NCBI GenBank assembly: GCA_002839355.1
Contig: PGXW01000002.1
Coordinates: forward strand, 62,001-126,000
Origin: Spirochaetae bacterium HGW-Spirochaetae-2
Lineage (GTDB): Bacteria > Spirochaetota > Spirochaetia > Sphaerochaetales > Sphaerochaetaceae
DNA: 64,000 nucleotides
Reading direction: 5' to 3'
The first letter of the stretch is position 1. Each line of letters starts with the position of its first letter. Shown in pieces: positions 7,338 through 16,700 of the stretch. Below the pieces are notes generated by a model. It did not search any database, was not told where the DNA came from, and saw only the letters and a program-made list of their open reading frames with translations. A program made the position numbers and the translations under genes.

Positions 7338-7705
7338 TGGGTTGCGCATGTGCATGTGGCGACGATTGCAAGGTGAACCTCATCTATGCATGCTCGGGAG
7401 CCGCGAATACCGGCCTGCTCGCCGACCAAGTGGCCCGAACATTGGCTTCTGACGGCAAAGGTTCCATGACTTGTCTTGCCGCAGTGGGAGCCGACCTTTC
7501 GGGATTCCTCGCATCGGCCAGAAGCGCCGACAAGAATGTGGTTATCGACGGGTGCAAGGTCGCTTGCGGTGCAAGGATCTTCACGGAGAAGGGATTGCCC
7601 TTCGAACACTACATCACCACCGATTTCGGCGTGCTCAAGGGACAGACCCCCATAACCGGGGAAGTGATAGAGACTGTGGCGCTACAGATCGGCAGGATGA
7701 TATAG
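7334..7705 (+). CDS. DGC-domain putative zinc/metalloid-binding protein
   Basis: The 123-residue protein begins MMGCACACGDDCK, a cluster of four cysteines (C4, C6, C8, C12), with C20 soon after. Later come SMTCLAAVGA and the name-giving VIDGCKVACGARI. This is the layout of the DGC domain family (PF08859), which is thought to bind metal. The ATG overlaps the previous stop by four bases; the second in-frame ATG (7337) is an alternative. It sits between a redox protein and a PF03773 permease, suggesting a soluble metalloid-handling partner. Confidence 0.82.
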   Translation: MMGCACACGDDCKVNLIYACSGAANTGLLADQVARTLASDGKGSMTCLAAVGADLSGFLASARSADKNVVIDGCKVACGARIFTEKGLPFEHYITTDFGVLKGQTPITGEVIETVALQIGRMI

Positions 7706-7707
7706 CC

Positions 7708-8892
7708 ATGGCGAACAAAGAGCTCACGCCCAACAAGAAACTGCTGGTTATCGCAGGCATCTTCCTCACCGTATTCTTTATACCGTTCACCAATGCACGG
7801 GTAGCCGGCGCAATCCAGGAAGCCTTCCTGATGCTTGCGGACTATGCTCACGAGCATGTATTGCTTTGCGTGGTTCCCGCGTTGTTCATCGCCGGGGCTA
7901 TTGTGGTGTTCCTCAACCAACAGGCGGTCATGAAGTATCTCGGACCGAAGGCGAACAAGTTCGTCGCCTATTCGGTGGCTTCGGTATCGGGAGCGATCCT
8001 CGCCGTCTGTTCCTGCACGGTGTTGCCGCTGTTCAAAGGCATCTACAAGAAGGGAGCCGGACTTGGTCCCGCCGTATCGTTTCTGTACTCGGGCCCGGCG
8101 ATCAATATCCTGGCCATCGTGCTCTCCTACAAGGTGTTCGGGTGGAAGCTCGGCCTCACCCGCATGATCGTGTCGATCGTGTTCGCTTTTCTCATCGGCC
8201 TGATCATGCAGGCGCTCTTCCGCAAGGAGGATGAGAAGCGGCTTGCCGACGAACGCCTGTTCCAGAACTTGGGTGGTCCCGACGCCCGTTCGCTCGGGCA
8301 GATGGTACTGTTCATGCTCTCCATGATCGGCATCCTGGTGTTCCTCAACTGGGCTCCCTCCAGCGGGGCAAGTTCGGGTTGGGACTTTATCCACCGCTCG
8401 AAATACTGGATAACCGGAGCATTCGGCCTGTTGCTCGCCTACGCGTTGGTGCGGTGGTTCACCAAGGACGAACTGGTCGAATGGGGAGGAGCGACACGCG
8501 ATTTCGCGCTGCAAATCCTTCCCTTGCTATTCGGTGGTGTTCTGGTGGCCGGTTTCCTGCTGGGAAGACCCGGACATGAGGCGCTCATTCCCTCGGCATG
8601 GGTAGCCTCGCTGGTTGGAGGGAACTCGCTGTTCGCCAACTTCTTCGCTGCGATTAGCGGTGCATTCATGTATTTCGCTACCCTTACCGAGATTCCGATA
8701 GTCCAGGGGCTGCTGGGGGCGGGCATGGGACAAGGACCCGCACTCGCACTGCTGCTCGCGGGACCGAGCCTCTCGTTGCCGTCGATGCTGGTGATCGGTG
8801 GGGAGTTGGGATTCAAGAAGACCGCGGCGTATGTTGTGTTGGTGGTCGTCTTCTCCACAAGTGCGGGAGTAGTGTACGGGTTGGTGGCTTGA
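7708..8892 (+). CDS. PF03773 (DUF318/ArsP-type) permease, long form
   Basis: The 394-residue polytopic membrane protein has two permease halves joined by a charged loop (QALFRKEDEKRLADERLFQ). The key motif is C101-S-C103 in GAILAVCSCTVLPLFKG, followed by LGPAVSFLYSGPAINI; the second half repeats the pattern around NSLFANFFAAISGAFMYF. It starts three bases after the DGC gene, so the start is coupled. The first in-frame ORF extension upstream overlaps the DGC gene and is not used. Export of organoarsenical or other soft-metal species under ArsR2 control is the likely role. Confidence 0.85.
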   Translation: MANKELTPNKKLLVIAGIFLTVFFIPFTNARVAGAIQEAFLMLADYAHEHVLLCVVPALFIAGAIVVFLNQQAVMKYLGPKANKFVAYSVASVSGAILAVCSCTVLPLFKGIYKKGAGLGPAVSFLYSGPAINILAIVLSYKVFGWKLGLTRMIVSIVFAFLIGLIMQALFRKEDEKRLADERLFQNLGGPDARSLGQMVLFMLSMIGILVFLNWAPSSGASSGWDFIHRSKYWITGAFGLLLAYALVRWFTKDELVEWGGATRDFALQILPLLFGGVLVAGFLLGRPGHEALIPSAWVASLVGGNSLFANFFAAISGAFMYFATLTEIPIVQGLLGAGMGQGPALALLLAGPSLSLPSMLVIGGELGFKKTAAYVVLVVVFSTSAGVVYGLVA

Positions 8893-8902
8893 CCCGATCT
8901 CG

Positions 8903-9877
8903 TCAAGCGCCACTGGTGCTCACATACAGGTACACCAGATACGCGATATAACTGGCCACCAGCAATAATCCCTCGACACGGTTGATTCGGCCTTTGCCAT
9001 AGGGGAACCGGTATCCGATCACAAACAGTGAGACGGTCAGGATTCCCATGACGAACATGTCCCGCACAAAGACATCGCGGCCCACATCCATGGGATGGAT
9101 GGTTCCGGCCAGGCCGACAACGGCCAATGTGTTGAACAGGTTGGATCCCAGGACATTGCCAAGGGCGATATCGTGTTCTCCCTTGCGGGTCGCGGCGATT
9201 GCCGAGGCCAGTTCCGGCAGGGACGTGCCGATAGCGACAATCGTCAGACCGATAATCAAATCGCTCACACCCAAGGTGCGGGCGATATCGACCGCCCCCC
9301 ACACCAATAGGCGCGAACTGATGATCAGCACCGCCAAGCCGACCAGCATCCACCTGACAGCTTTCTTCAAGGGCATGTCCACCGAAGCGAGTTCCAGGTC
9401 CATCTCTTTGCCGAACGCATCGGGTCGTTTTTGCATCCCCTGCCACACACTCCACCCCATGAGCAGCACAAACAACACGAGCAACAGGATGGCTTCTGTT
9501 CGGGTAATATGGCCATCGGCTACAAACCAGGCTGAAATTCCTGTGATTGCGGTGAGGATCGGCAACTCGTTGCTCAACACCTTCGAATGGACCGTTATGG
9601 GACTGATAATCGAAGTAAGCCCCAAAATCAAGGCAATATTGGTGATGTTCGAGCCATAGGCATTGCCCAGGGCGATACCGGGATTTCCCTGCAACGAGGC
9701 TTGGGTCGATACGATCAACTCCGGCAACGAGGTTCCGAACCCGACAATCACCATGCCGATAAGCAATGGCGGCATACCGAAATGGCGTGCACTCGAGGAG
9801 GCTCCGTCCACAAAACGGTCGGCACTCCAGACCAACAGCAGGACACCGGTTACGAGGGAGAGGATGGGAAGTATCAT
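8903..9877 (-). CDS. Calcium/sodium antiporter, CaCA family (YrbG-like)
   Basis: The 324-residue protein has ten predicted membrane segments in two inverted repeats. Each repeat carries the ion-binding signature: GFGTSLPELIVSTQ near residues 47-60 and AIGTSLPELASAIA in the second half, both followed by a GN-x-x-GSN motif (ALGNAYGSNITN and ALGNVLGSNLFN). It exchanges Ca2+ (possibly K+ dependent) for Na+ across the inner membrane. It is convergent with the permease, 10 bp apart, and 34 bp downstream of the MscS gene on the same strand. Confidence 0.93.
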   Translation of the reverse strand: MILPILSLVTGVLLLVWSADRFVDGASSSARHFGMPPLLIGMVIVGFGTSLPELIVSTQASLQGNPGIALGNAYGSNITNIALILGLTSIISPITVHSKVLSNELPILTAITGISAWFVADGHITRTEAILLLVLFVLLMGWSVWQGMQKRPDAFGKEMDLELASVDMPLKKAVRWMLVGLAVLIISSRLLVWGAVDIARTLGVSDLIIGLTIVAIGTSLPELASAIAATRKGEHDIALGNVLGSNLFNTLAVVGLAGTIHPMDVGRDVFVRDMFVMGILTVSLFVIGYRFPYGKGRINRVEGLLLVASYIAYLVYLYVSTSGA

Positions 9878-9911
9878 AATTCACCTACTATAGGAAAAGT
9901 ACCGGGCTATG

Positions 9912-11012
9912 TCAAACCGGTGAAGGCTGCTCAGGCACTGTATAAATCTTTTGTGTCGGGTAGGCGAACTCGATCCCCTTCTCGTTGAACGTCTTGTATA
10001 TCTTTTGGTAAATCTCCTGCTGCACGTTCATGTACACTGTATAGTCGGGGGAGGGAACATAGTACACGGTTTCAAAAACGAGGGAGAAGTTGCCGAAAGC
10101 CTGAAAATGGGACCGGTCGAAGGTCACACCTTCGATCACCTCAACCGATTCGACGATCGATTTGATCATTGCCGGGATCTGCTCGACATGTTCCTGCGAA
10201 GTTTGGTAGGTGACATCGAGGGTAAAAACCACGCGCCTGCGTTTCATCTGCTTGTAGTTGTGGATCCTTGAGGAGGTGAGGTCCGAGTTGGATATGATCA
10301 GCAATTCGCCGCTGAGAACCCGGATCCTGCTGGACTTGATGCCGATCTTCTCCACGACACCCAACTTGTCGCCGAATACTATGAAATCACCCAAGGCAAA
10401 CGGCTTGTCCAAAAATATCACGAAGTAGCTGAACAGGTCGCCCAAAATACCTTGGGCTGCGATCGCAACGGCAATACCACCTACACCAAGACCGGCAATG
10501 GCTGTGGTGACATTGAACCCGAGATTTGCCAACAGGAACACGAACCCGATGATCCACAGTATGAATTTCAAGAGGGAGAGCAACGGTTTGAGGTTCTTCT
10601 CCTGCTCGTGGTTCGCATACTCCTTCTCAAAGTGGCGGGAAAAAGCCAGCTCGATGCCCTTGTTGATGGAACGGACGATGATGATGGTCATGAGGATGGC
10701 GAAACTCGCCCGGACTGTCGATTGGATGCGCTCGTCGAAAGCGACCATCTCGACACCAATCGACACGAGGCCGAGGAACAACAATGGAAGAGCGATGCGC
10801 TGGAAGAACCTGAGCACAGGAAGTGATCGGATAGACCCCTTGGCGTCCATCTCGGCACTCTTCTCCTCGAGGTTCTTGATCTGTTTCTTCAATATCGCAT
10901 TCGCGATCAACAATACGACAAGTCCAAGGCCCACCACAAGCAAGGCCTGCAAGTACAAGGCCCCGTTTTCGCCAAAAAAATCTCCGATGGTTGTAAGTAT
11001 TTCCATGTCCAT
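9912..11012 (-). CDS. mscS: MscS-family small-conductance mechanosensitive channel
   Basis: The 366-residue protein has four or more N-terminal helices, then the pore-lining TM3 with the Gly/Ala pattern VTTAIAGLGVGGIAVAIAAQ and the beta-domain start DLFSYFVIFLDKPFALGDFI. The C-terminal vestibule follows. This is longer than E. coli MscS (286 aa) because of extra N-terminal helices, as in YnaI/YbdG-type members. It would release solutes on hypo-osmotic shock. Another channel, mscL, lies at 63.1 kb. Confidence 0.92.
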   Translation of the reverse strand: MDMEILTTIGDFFGENGALYLQALLVVGLGLVVLLIANAILKKQIKNLEEKSAEMDAKGSIRSLPVLRFFQRIALPLLFLGLVSIGVEMVAFDERIQSTVRASFAILMTIIIVRSINKGIELAFSRHFEKEYANHEQEKNLKPLLSLLKFILWIIGFVFLLANLGFNVTTAIAGLGVGGIAVAIAAQGILGDLFSYFVIFLDKPFALGDFIVFGDKLGVVEKIGIKSSRIRVLSGELLIISNSDLTSSRIHNYKQMKRRRVVFTLDVTYQTSQEHVEQIPAMIKSIVESVEVIEGVTFDRSHFQAFGNFSLVFETVYYVPSPDYTVYMNVQQEIYQKIYKTFNEKGIEFAYPTQKIYTVPEQPSPV

Positions 11013-11046
11013 AGGATACTAAAAATATCCACCGATGACAAACGAA

Positions 11047-11073
11047 TTGCCCCGGGCAACGATGTATTATAGA
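11047..11073 (+). promoter_or_regulatory. Candidate arcA promoter/operator region
   Basis: TTGCCC-C-GGGCAA (11047-11059) is a perfect 13-bp dyad, followed by TATAGA at 11068-11073. The dyad could be an operator; the promoter spacing from TTGCCC (15 bp) is short, so the promoter call is weak. Confidence 0.35.
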
Positions 11074-11104
11074 ATTGGGGAATGCGATAAGGAGGGTGCA
11101 CGCG

Positions 11105-12334
11105 ATGGAGACTCGGACACATATCACTTCAGAGGTCGGCAAACTCAACGATGTGCTGTTGCACCGTCCTGGACGCGAGCTGGAATCATTGACACCACAG
11201 TATCTGGATTTCATGCTCTTCGAGGATATTCCCTATCTGGCGCAGATGCAGTACGAGCACGACCAGTTCGCCAGACTGCTGGAGGCGCAGGGGTGCCGGG
11301 TCCATTATGTCGAGGCTTTGCTCGAAGAGATATTGGGTAGTTCCTTGCTGAGGGATACCGCAGTCGCCCATATCGTCGAATCGTCGAAACTGTTCTCCCA
11401 ACCTCTCAAGCACGTTATAACAGAATATCTTCTGGAGTCGTCGCCGAAACAGTTGGCAGCCTATTGCGTGGGTGGGTTGTTGAAGTCCGAGGTGGATAGC
11501 AAGGTGCAGCACAAGACGCTCTCCTACTTCATACGGGATACGTACCCCTACTATATCTCTCCCCTTCCCAACCTCTATTTCACCCGGGATCCAGCGACGG
11601 TGGTGGGAAACGGAGTCTCGATCAATGTCATGAAGACCGAGGCCCGGCGCAGGGAAAACTGGCTGATTTCGTTGCTTGCGGACAACCACCCGCTGTTCGC
11701 CTCCAGTCGGACACACCGTGATTACAGTATGGGAAGCAGCATCGAAGGCGGGGATATCCTGGTCCTCAGCGATTCATGCGCGCTTGTCGGCAGCAGTGCC
11801 AGGACCGATGTGTGGGCGATCGAGGCCTTTGCCAGACGGATGATGGCGCCACTCGAGTGCGGTGGAGAGGGTTTGCGGGAAATTCTGGTTGTCCAGATTC
11901 CCTATACCCGGGCCTACATGCATCTGGATACGGTCTTCACCATGGTCGACCGGGACAAGTTCTGCATCTACGGCGGTATCAAATCATCGCTTCGCGTGTT
12001 CAGTATGGTCATGGGACATGGCGACTCGTTGGAGATATCGGAGGAGCGCGGATTGAAGCAGGCCTTGAAACGGGTGCTGGGGTTGCCTGCCCTGGAGTTG
12101 ATACAAAGCGGTGGAAAGGATCCGATCGCCTCTGCACGTGAACAATGGAACGACAGCACGAATACCCTCGCTGTCGCTCCGGGAACCGTGATCACCTACC
12201 GCAGGAATGTGGTTTCAAACGAGACGTTGGAGCGTCATGGAATCACCGTGCTGCCCATCAGCGGTTCCGAACTGGTCCGGGGACGCGGGGGTCCCCGATG
12301 TATGAGCATGCCGCTCAATCGTGACGACCTGTAG
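11105..12334 (+). CDS. arcA: Arginine deiminase
   Basis: The 409-residue enzyme hydrolyses L-arginine to citrulline and ammonia. Guanidino-modifying motifs are present: YFTRDPATVVGNG, SSIEGGDILVLS, the His region YMHLDTVFTMVD, and the catalytic Cys in RGGPRCMSMPLNRDDL at the C-terminus. The ATG at 11105 follows AAGGAGG by about nine bases; an earlier in-frame ATG at 11075 lacks such a site. No arcB, arcC or arcD is adjacent, so here it may supply ammonia or citrulline beside the nitrogen-assimilation block rather than a classical ADI operon. Its last 20 bp overlap the end of convergent gltD. Confidence 0.95.
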   Translation: METRTHITSEVGKLNDVLLHRPGRELESLTPQYLDFMLFEDIPYLAQMQYEHDQFARLLEAQGCRVHYVEALLEEILGSSLLRDTAVAHIVESSKLFSQPLKHVITEYLLESSPKQLAAYCVGGLLKSEVDSKVQHKTLSYFIRDTYPYYISPLPNLYFTRDPATVVGNGVSINVMKTEARRRENWLISLLADNHPLFASSRTHRDYSMGSSIEGGDILVLSDSCALVGSSARTDVWAIEAFARRMMAPLECGGEGLREILVVQIPYTRAYMHLDTVFTMVDRDKFCIYGGIKSSLRVFSMVMGHGDSLEISEERGLKQALKRVLGLPALELIQSGGKDPIASAREQWNDSTNTLAVAPGTVITYRRNVVSNETLERHGITVLPISGSELVRGRGGPRCMSMPLNRDDL

Positions 12335-13748
12335 CTTGGGATTCCGAGAGGAACGAGTCGACCGATCGGGCACATTCCCTGCCGTGGTTGATCGCGCGTA
12401 CCACCAACGAGGCACCCGTTACGGCATCGCCTGCGGCGAAAATCTTCTCCACAGAGGTCCGGTAGGTCGAATCTACGACAATATTTCCCAGTCGGTCCAA
12501 CTCCAGGGAGAAGTCTGTCGCCAACGGCGATTCGCGATAGGGTACGAAACCCATGCTCAAGAGCACCAGGTCGGCATCGAATACCGTCTCCGAACCACCT
12601 TTTTCGGTAAATTTACGACCTTCCCACGCCAATTCGACGCAGTGCAAGGCGGTGACCCTGCCATCCGTCCCCTCGAATCTTTTCGAAAGCAAGCTCCAAC
12701 GTCGCTCCACCCCCTCCAGATGTGAACTCGAGGTGCGCAGGATCATCGGCCACTGCGGCCAGGGATTCTGCGCGGTACGTTCCTCCGGAGGTTTGGGCAG
12801 CAACTCGATCTGGGTCACCGAGGCGCATCCGCGCCTGATCACCGAACCAACACAGTCGGCACCGGTGTCGCCACCACCGATCACCACCACATGCTTTCCC
12901 TTGGGTTCGATCAGTTGGTCGGAGGAAATATCGTCGCCCAGCACCAGACGGGTCTGTTGATGCAGGTACTCCATGGCGAAATGGATGCCCTCCAGGTCTC
13001 TTCCCGGGATGTCCAGGTCCCGTGCAAGCGGCGTGCCGGAGGCAATGACCACAGCATCGAATTTGCTCAGGATATAGCGGGCGGACAAGTCGGTACCTAT
13101 CTCCACCTGGGTTTCGAAAAATACCCCTTCCTGTTGCATCTGGTCGATCCTGCGGGAGAGGATTTCCTTCTCGAGCTTGAAATTCGGAATGCCGTACATC
13201 AGCATGCCGCCGACTCGATCCGATTTCTCGAAAACCACCACCTCATGCCCTTTACGGGCCAATTGCTGGGCGGCGGCAAGTCCGGTCGGTCCGGAACCTA
13301 TGACAGCAACCCGTTTTCCGCTCTTTATCGGAGCCGGCTCCGGTACGATCCACCCCTTCTCCCAACCCATCTCCGCTATCTGCAACTCGATGTGTTGGCA
13401 GGACGAGGCTTCGAAATTGACAGCCAACGTACAGGATGCCTCACACAAAGCCGGACAGATGCGTCCGGTGATTTCGGGAAAGTTGTTCGTCGAATGCAGG
13501 ATATCCAACGCCTCCCTCCATTGTCCCTGCGCAACGGCTTCGGTATAGTCGGGAACCCGGTTGCCCAGCGGGCAGCCATACATGTGGCAGAAAGGCACCC
13601 CGCAATCCATGCACCGCAGTGCCTGGCGTGCGATATCGGATGGGGAAAGCATCCCCTTGACCGGGTCGAAATCCTTGATCCGGGACTCCACTGGCCGGTA
13701 CGTCGGATCATCACGTTCTATGGTAAGGTAATTGTCCTGTTTAGCCAT
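12315..13748 (-). CDS. gltD: Glutamate synthase small subunit
   Basis: The 477-residue FAD/NADPH subunit feeds electrons to GltB. The N-terminal 4Fe-4S cysteine region reads CMDCGVPFCHMYGCPLGNR and further CEASCTL. The FAD Rossmann motif VAVIGSGPTGLAAAQQLA and the NADPH motif VVVIGGGDTGADCVGS follow, with the closing FAD motif KIFAAGDAVTGASLVVRAI. The start codon overlaps the end of gltB by eight bases, so the two subunits are coupled. Length matches the family. Confidence 0.96.
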   Translation of the reverse strand: MAKQDNYLTIERDDPTYRPVESRIKDFDPVKGMLSPSDIARQALRCMDCGVPFCHMYGCPLGNRVPDYTEAVAQGQWREALDILHSTNNFPEITGRICPALCEASCTLAVNFEASSCQHIELQIAEMGWEKGWIVPEPAPIKSGKRVAVIGSGPTGLAAAQQLARKGHEVVVFEKSDRVGGMLMYGIPNFKLEKEILSRRIDQMQQEGVFFETQVEIGTDLSARYILSKFDAVVIASGTPLARDLDIPGRDLEGIHFAMEYLHQQTRLVLGDDISSDQLIEPKGKHVVVIGGGDTGADCVGSVIRRGCASVTQIELLPKPPEERTAQNPWPQWPMILRTSSSHLEGVERRWSLLSKRFEGTDGRVTALHCVELAWEGRKFTEKGGSETVFDADLVLLSMGFVPYRESPLATDFSLELDRLGNIVVDSTYRTSVEKIFAAGDAVTGASLVVRAINHGRECARSVDSFLSESQATGRHD

Positions 13749-16700
13749 GGTACACCTCTTCAGTTACCGAAAGGGTCTCGTCGTCCCTGTTCTCGTTCAA
13801 CTTCATCCGTTCCAGTACTTTCCGGTATTCTATAGGAACGACCTTGACGAATTGAGGGTACTTCGCCTCCCAGTCCTCCAAGATGGTCTTGGCGATCCTG
13901 CTGCCGGTCAATTCGGCGTGCCGGGTGATATATCCTTTCAAAGTACACTGGTCATCGAGGTCCCACACCCCCTCCAACTCGACCATGTCGAGGTTGCAGC
14001 GGGTATCGAACAACTCCGAGGGATCGTAGACATAGGCGATCCCACCACTCATACCGGCGGCGAAGTTCTTTCCGGTGACACCCAATACGACAACAGTCCC
14101 GCCGGTCATGTACTCGCACCCATGGTCGCCGATTCCTTCGACAACCGCGGTGGCTCCACTATTGCGGACCGCGAACCGTTCTCCTGCCATACCACTGATG
14201 AAGACTTCCCCTGCGGTGGCTCCATACAACACCACATTGCCGCAGATGATATTGCGGTCGGCCCTGAAACGGGCCTGTTCGGGTGGAACAACGACGATGC
14301 GACCACCGCTCATACCCTTGCCGAGATAATCGTTGGATTCGCCTTCGAGGCGCATCGATATGCCGGGAGCAAGGAAGGCTCCGAGACTCTGTCCCGCCGA
14401 TCCGGTGAGATCGATGGCGATCGTCCCATCGGGCAATCCGGCCGGTCCAAACCGTTTCACCAACTCACCGCTGAGGGCGGCTCCGATCGTACGGTCGGTA
14501 TTCTTCACCGGCAACGAGATCCGCACTGGTTTCCGGTCGCTCCAGAAGTGCTCCAGCGATTCCTGTATCTTCGCATCGAAGGAAGAAGGTGTGACCACCG
14601 GCCGCACACCGCCGAAATGTCTGGCTACACCTTCGCCAAGATGGTCCGAGGCGAGCACCCTGTCCATATGCACGTTGTGGGCTTTCACCTTTTCGGTGTT
14701 CGGATTGAATTTCAGCAAATCCACACGCCCGACCATCTCCTCGACAGTCCTGAAGCCCAACATGGCCATGTATTCCCGCAGTTCCGTAGCTACGAACCTG
14801 AGGAACGTCACGATGAAGTCGGCCTTCCCATGGAACTTCTGCCGAAGCACGGGGTCCTGGGTCGCCACGCCGAAGGGACAGGTGTTCAAGTGACATTTGC
14901 GGACCATCATGCACCCGAGCGTAATCAACAGCGATGTCCCGAATCCGAACTCCTCCGCTCCGAGGAGCGCTGCAATCGCCAAGTCCCGGCCGGTCTTCAA
15001 GTGCCCATCGACCTGTACCACCACCTGGTCGCGTAGGTTGTTGATGATCAGAGCCTGCTGGGTTTCGGCCAGTCCGAGTTCCCAGGGCAAACCCGCATGG
15101 CGGATCGCCGTCAACGGCGACGCACCGGTCCCACCGTTCTGTCCCGAGATCAGCACACGGTCGGCTTTCGCCTTGGCCACTCCCGAGGCTATGGTACCGA
15201 CACCCGGTTCGGAGACCAGCTTGACCGATACCTCAGCCTTGGGATTCACCCGACGCAGATCATGGATAAGCTGCGCAAGGTCCTCGATCGAGTAGATATC
15301 GTGGTGGGGGGGCGGTGAAATCAGTGTCACCCCAGGAACGGTGTGGCGTATCTTGGCGATATATTCGGTGACCTTGTTACCCGGCAACTGGCCGCCCTCG
15401 CCCGGTTTGGCACCCTGGGCCATCTTGATCTGCAGTTCGTCGGCACTCATGATATATTCAGTCGTCACCCCGAAACGTCCCGAGGCGACCTGCTTGATGC
15501 GCGAACGCATCGAATCGCCATTGGACAACGGATATGAACGTTGGGGGTCCTCCCCGCCTTCGCCACTGTTGCTCTTCGCACCGATTCGGTTCATGGCGAT
15601 GGCTACCGTCTCATGCGCCTCCTTGCTGATCGATCCGATCGACATGGCCGCCGAAACGAACCGCCGTGTGATCTGCTCGACCGGTTCGACCTCTTCGATC
15701 GGGATGGATACTCCTCCATGGAAATCGAGCAACCCGCGCAATTCCCCGTTCTTGCGGTAGGAGGCATCCATGAGTGCGGTGAACTCCTTGAATATCGCAT
15801 AGTCCTGCGCACGGGTCGCCTGTTGAACCAGGCTGATCGACTCCGGAGACCAGTAATGGGGCTCGCTGCCACGCCGATACCGGTACGAGCCTCCCGGGCT
15901 CCTCAGTTTCGGCACCTGCGAGTCAGCCGGATAGGCTTGCCGGTAGCGCTGCCGGATGTCCCAGGCCAACTCCTTGAATCCGATTCCCCCGATGCGGGAA
16001 ACGGTGCCTCGGAAATAGGGTGCGATGATTTCATCGCCCAACCCCACGGCTTCGAATATCTGAGTGTTGAAGAAACTGTGCAATGTGGAGATTCCCATCC
16101 GACTGAAAGTCTTGAGCAATCCCTTCTTAACGGCATTGACGTAATTGTCAGCCGCGGCTTCCGGTGTAAGGTCTCCCAGCTTCCCCTCTTCGGCGAGCTG
16201 ACGCACGGTGGAGAAGGCGATATAGGGGGAGATCGCATCGCAACCGAAAGCCAGATGCAGGGCATAATGGAACACTTCCCGCACTTCTCCGGTTTCGACG
16301 ACTATGCCGATACCTCCCCGCATGTGTCGTTCAAGCATGTGCTGATGCAGTCCCGATACGGCAAGCAACGAGGGAATCGGGGCTTTTCCCGGTCCGGCAT
16401 GCCTGTCGGTGAGGATCATGAGCGAGGCCCCTTGTGCAACGGATGTATCCGCATCGCGCATGATCCGGTCCATCGCCTCGTGCAGGGACTCACCCGTTTC
16501 GTCGGGGGTGAAGGTGATATCGATATCGACCGCCAACAAGTCCTTGTGGGTATTGTTGCGGATGCGCACCATGTCGCGCGAGCTGAGTACCGGGTGGCTC
16601 AGTTTCAGACTCCGGTATTGCCGCTGGTCTATATTCAGGGGATTGCTTTCGTTTTCGATGAAGCTTTCCAACGACATCATCAGCTGCTCGCGCAACGGAT

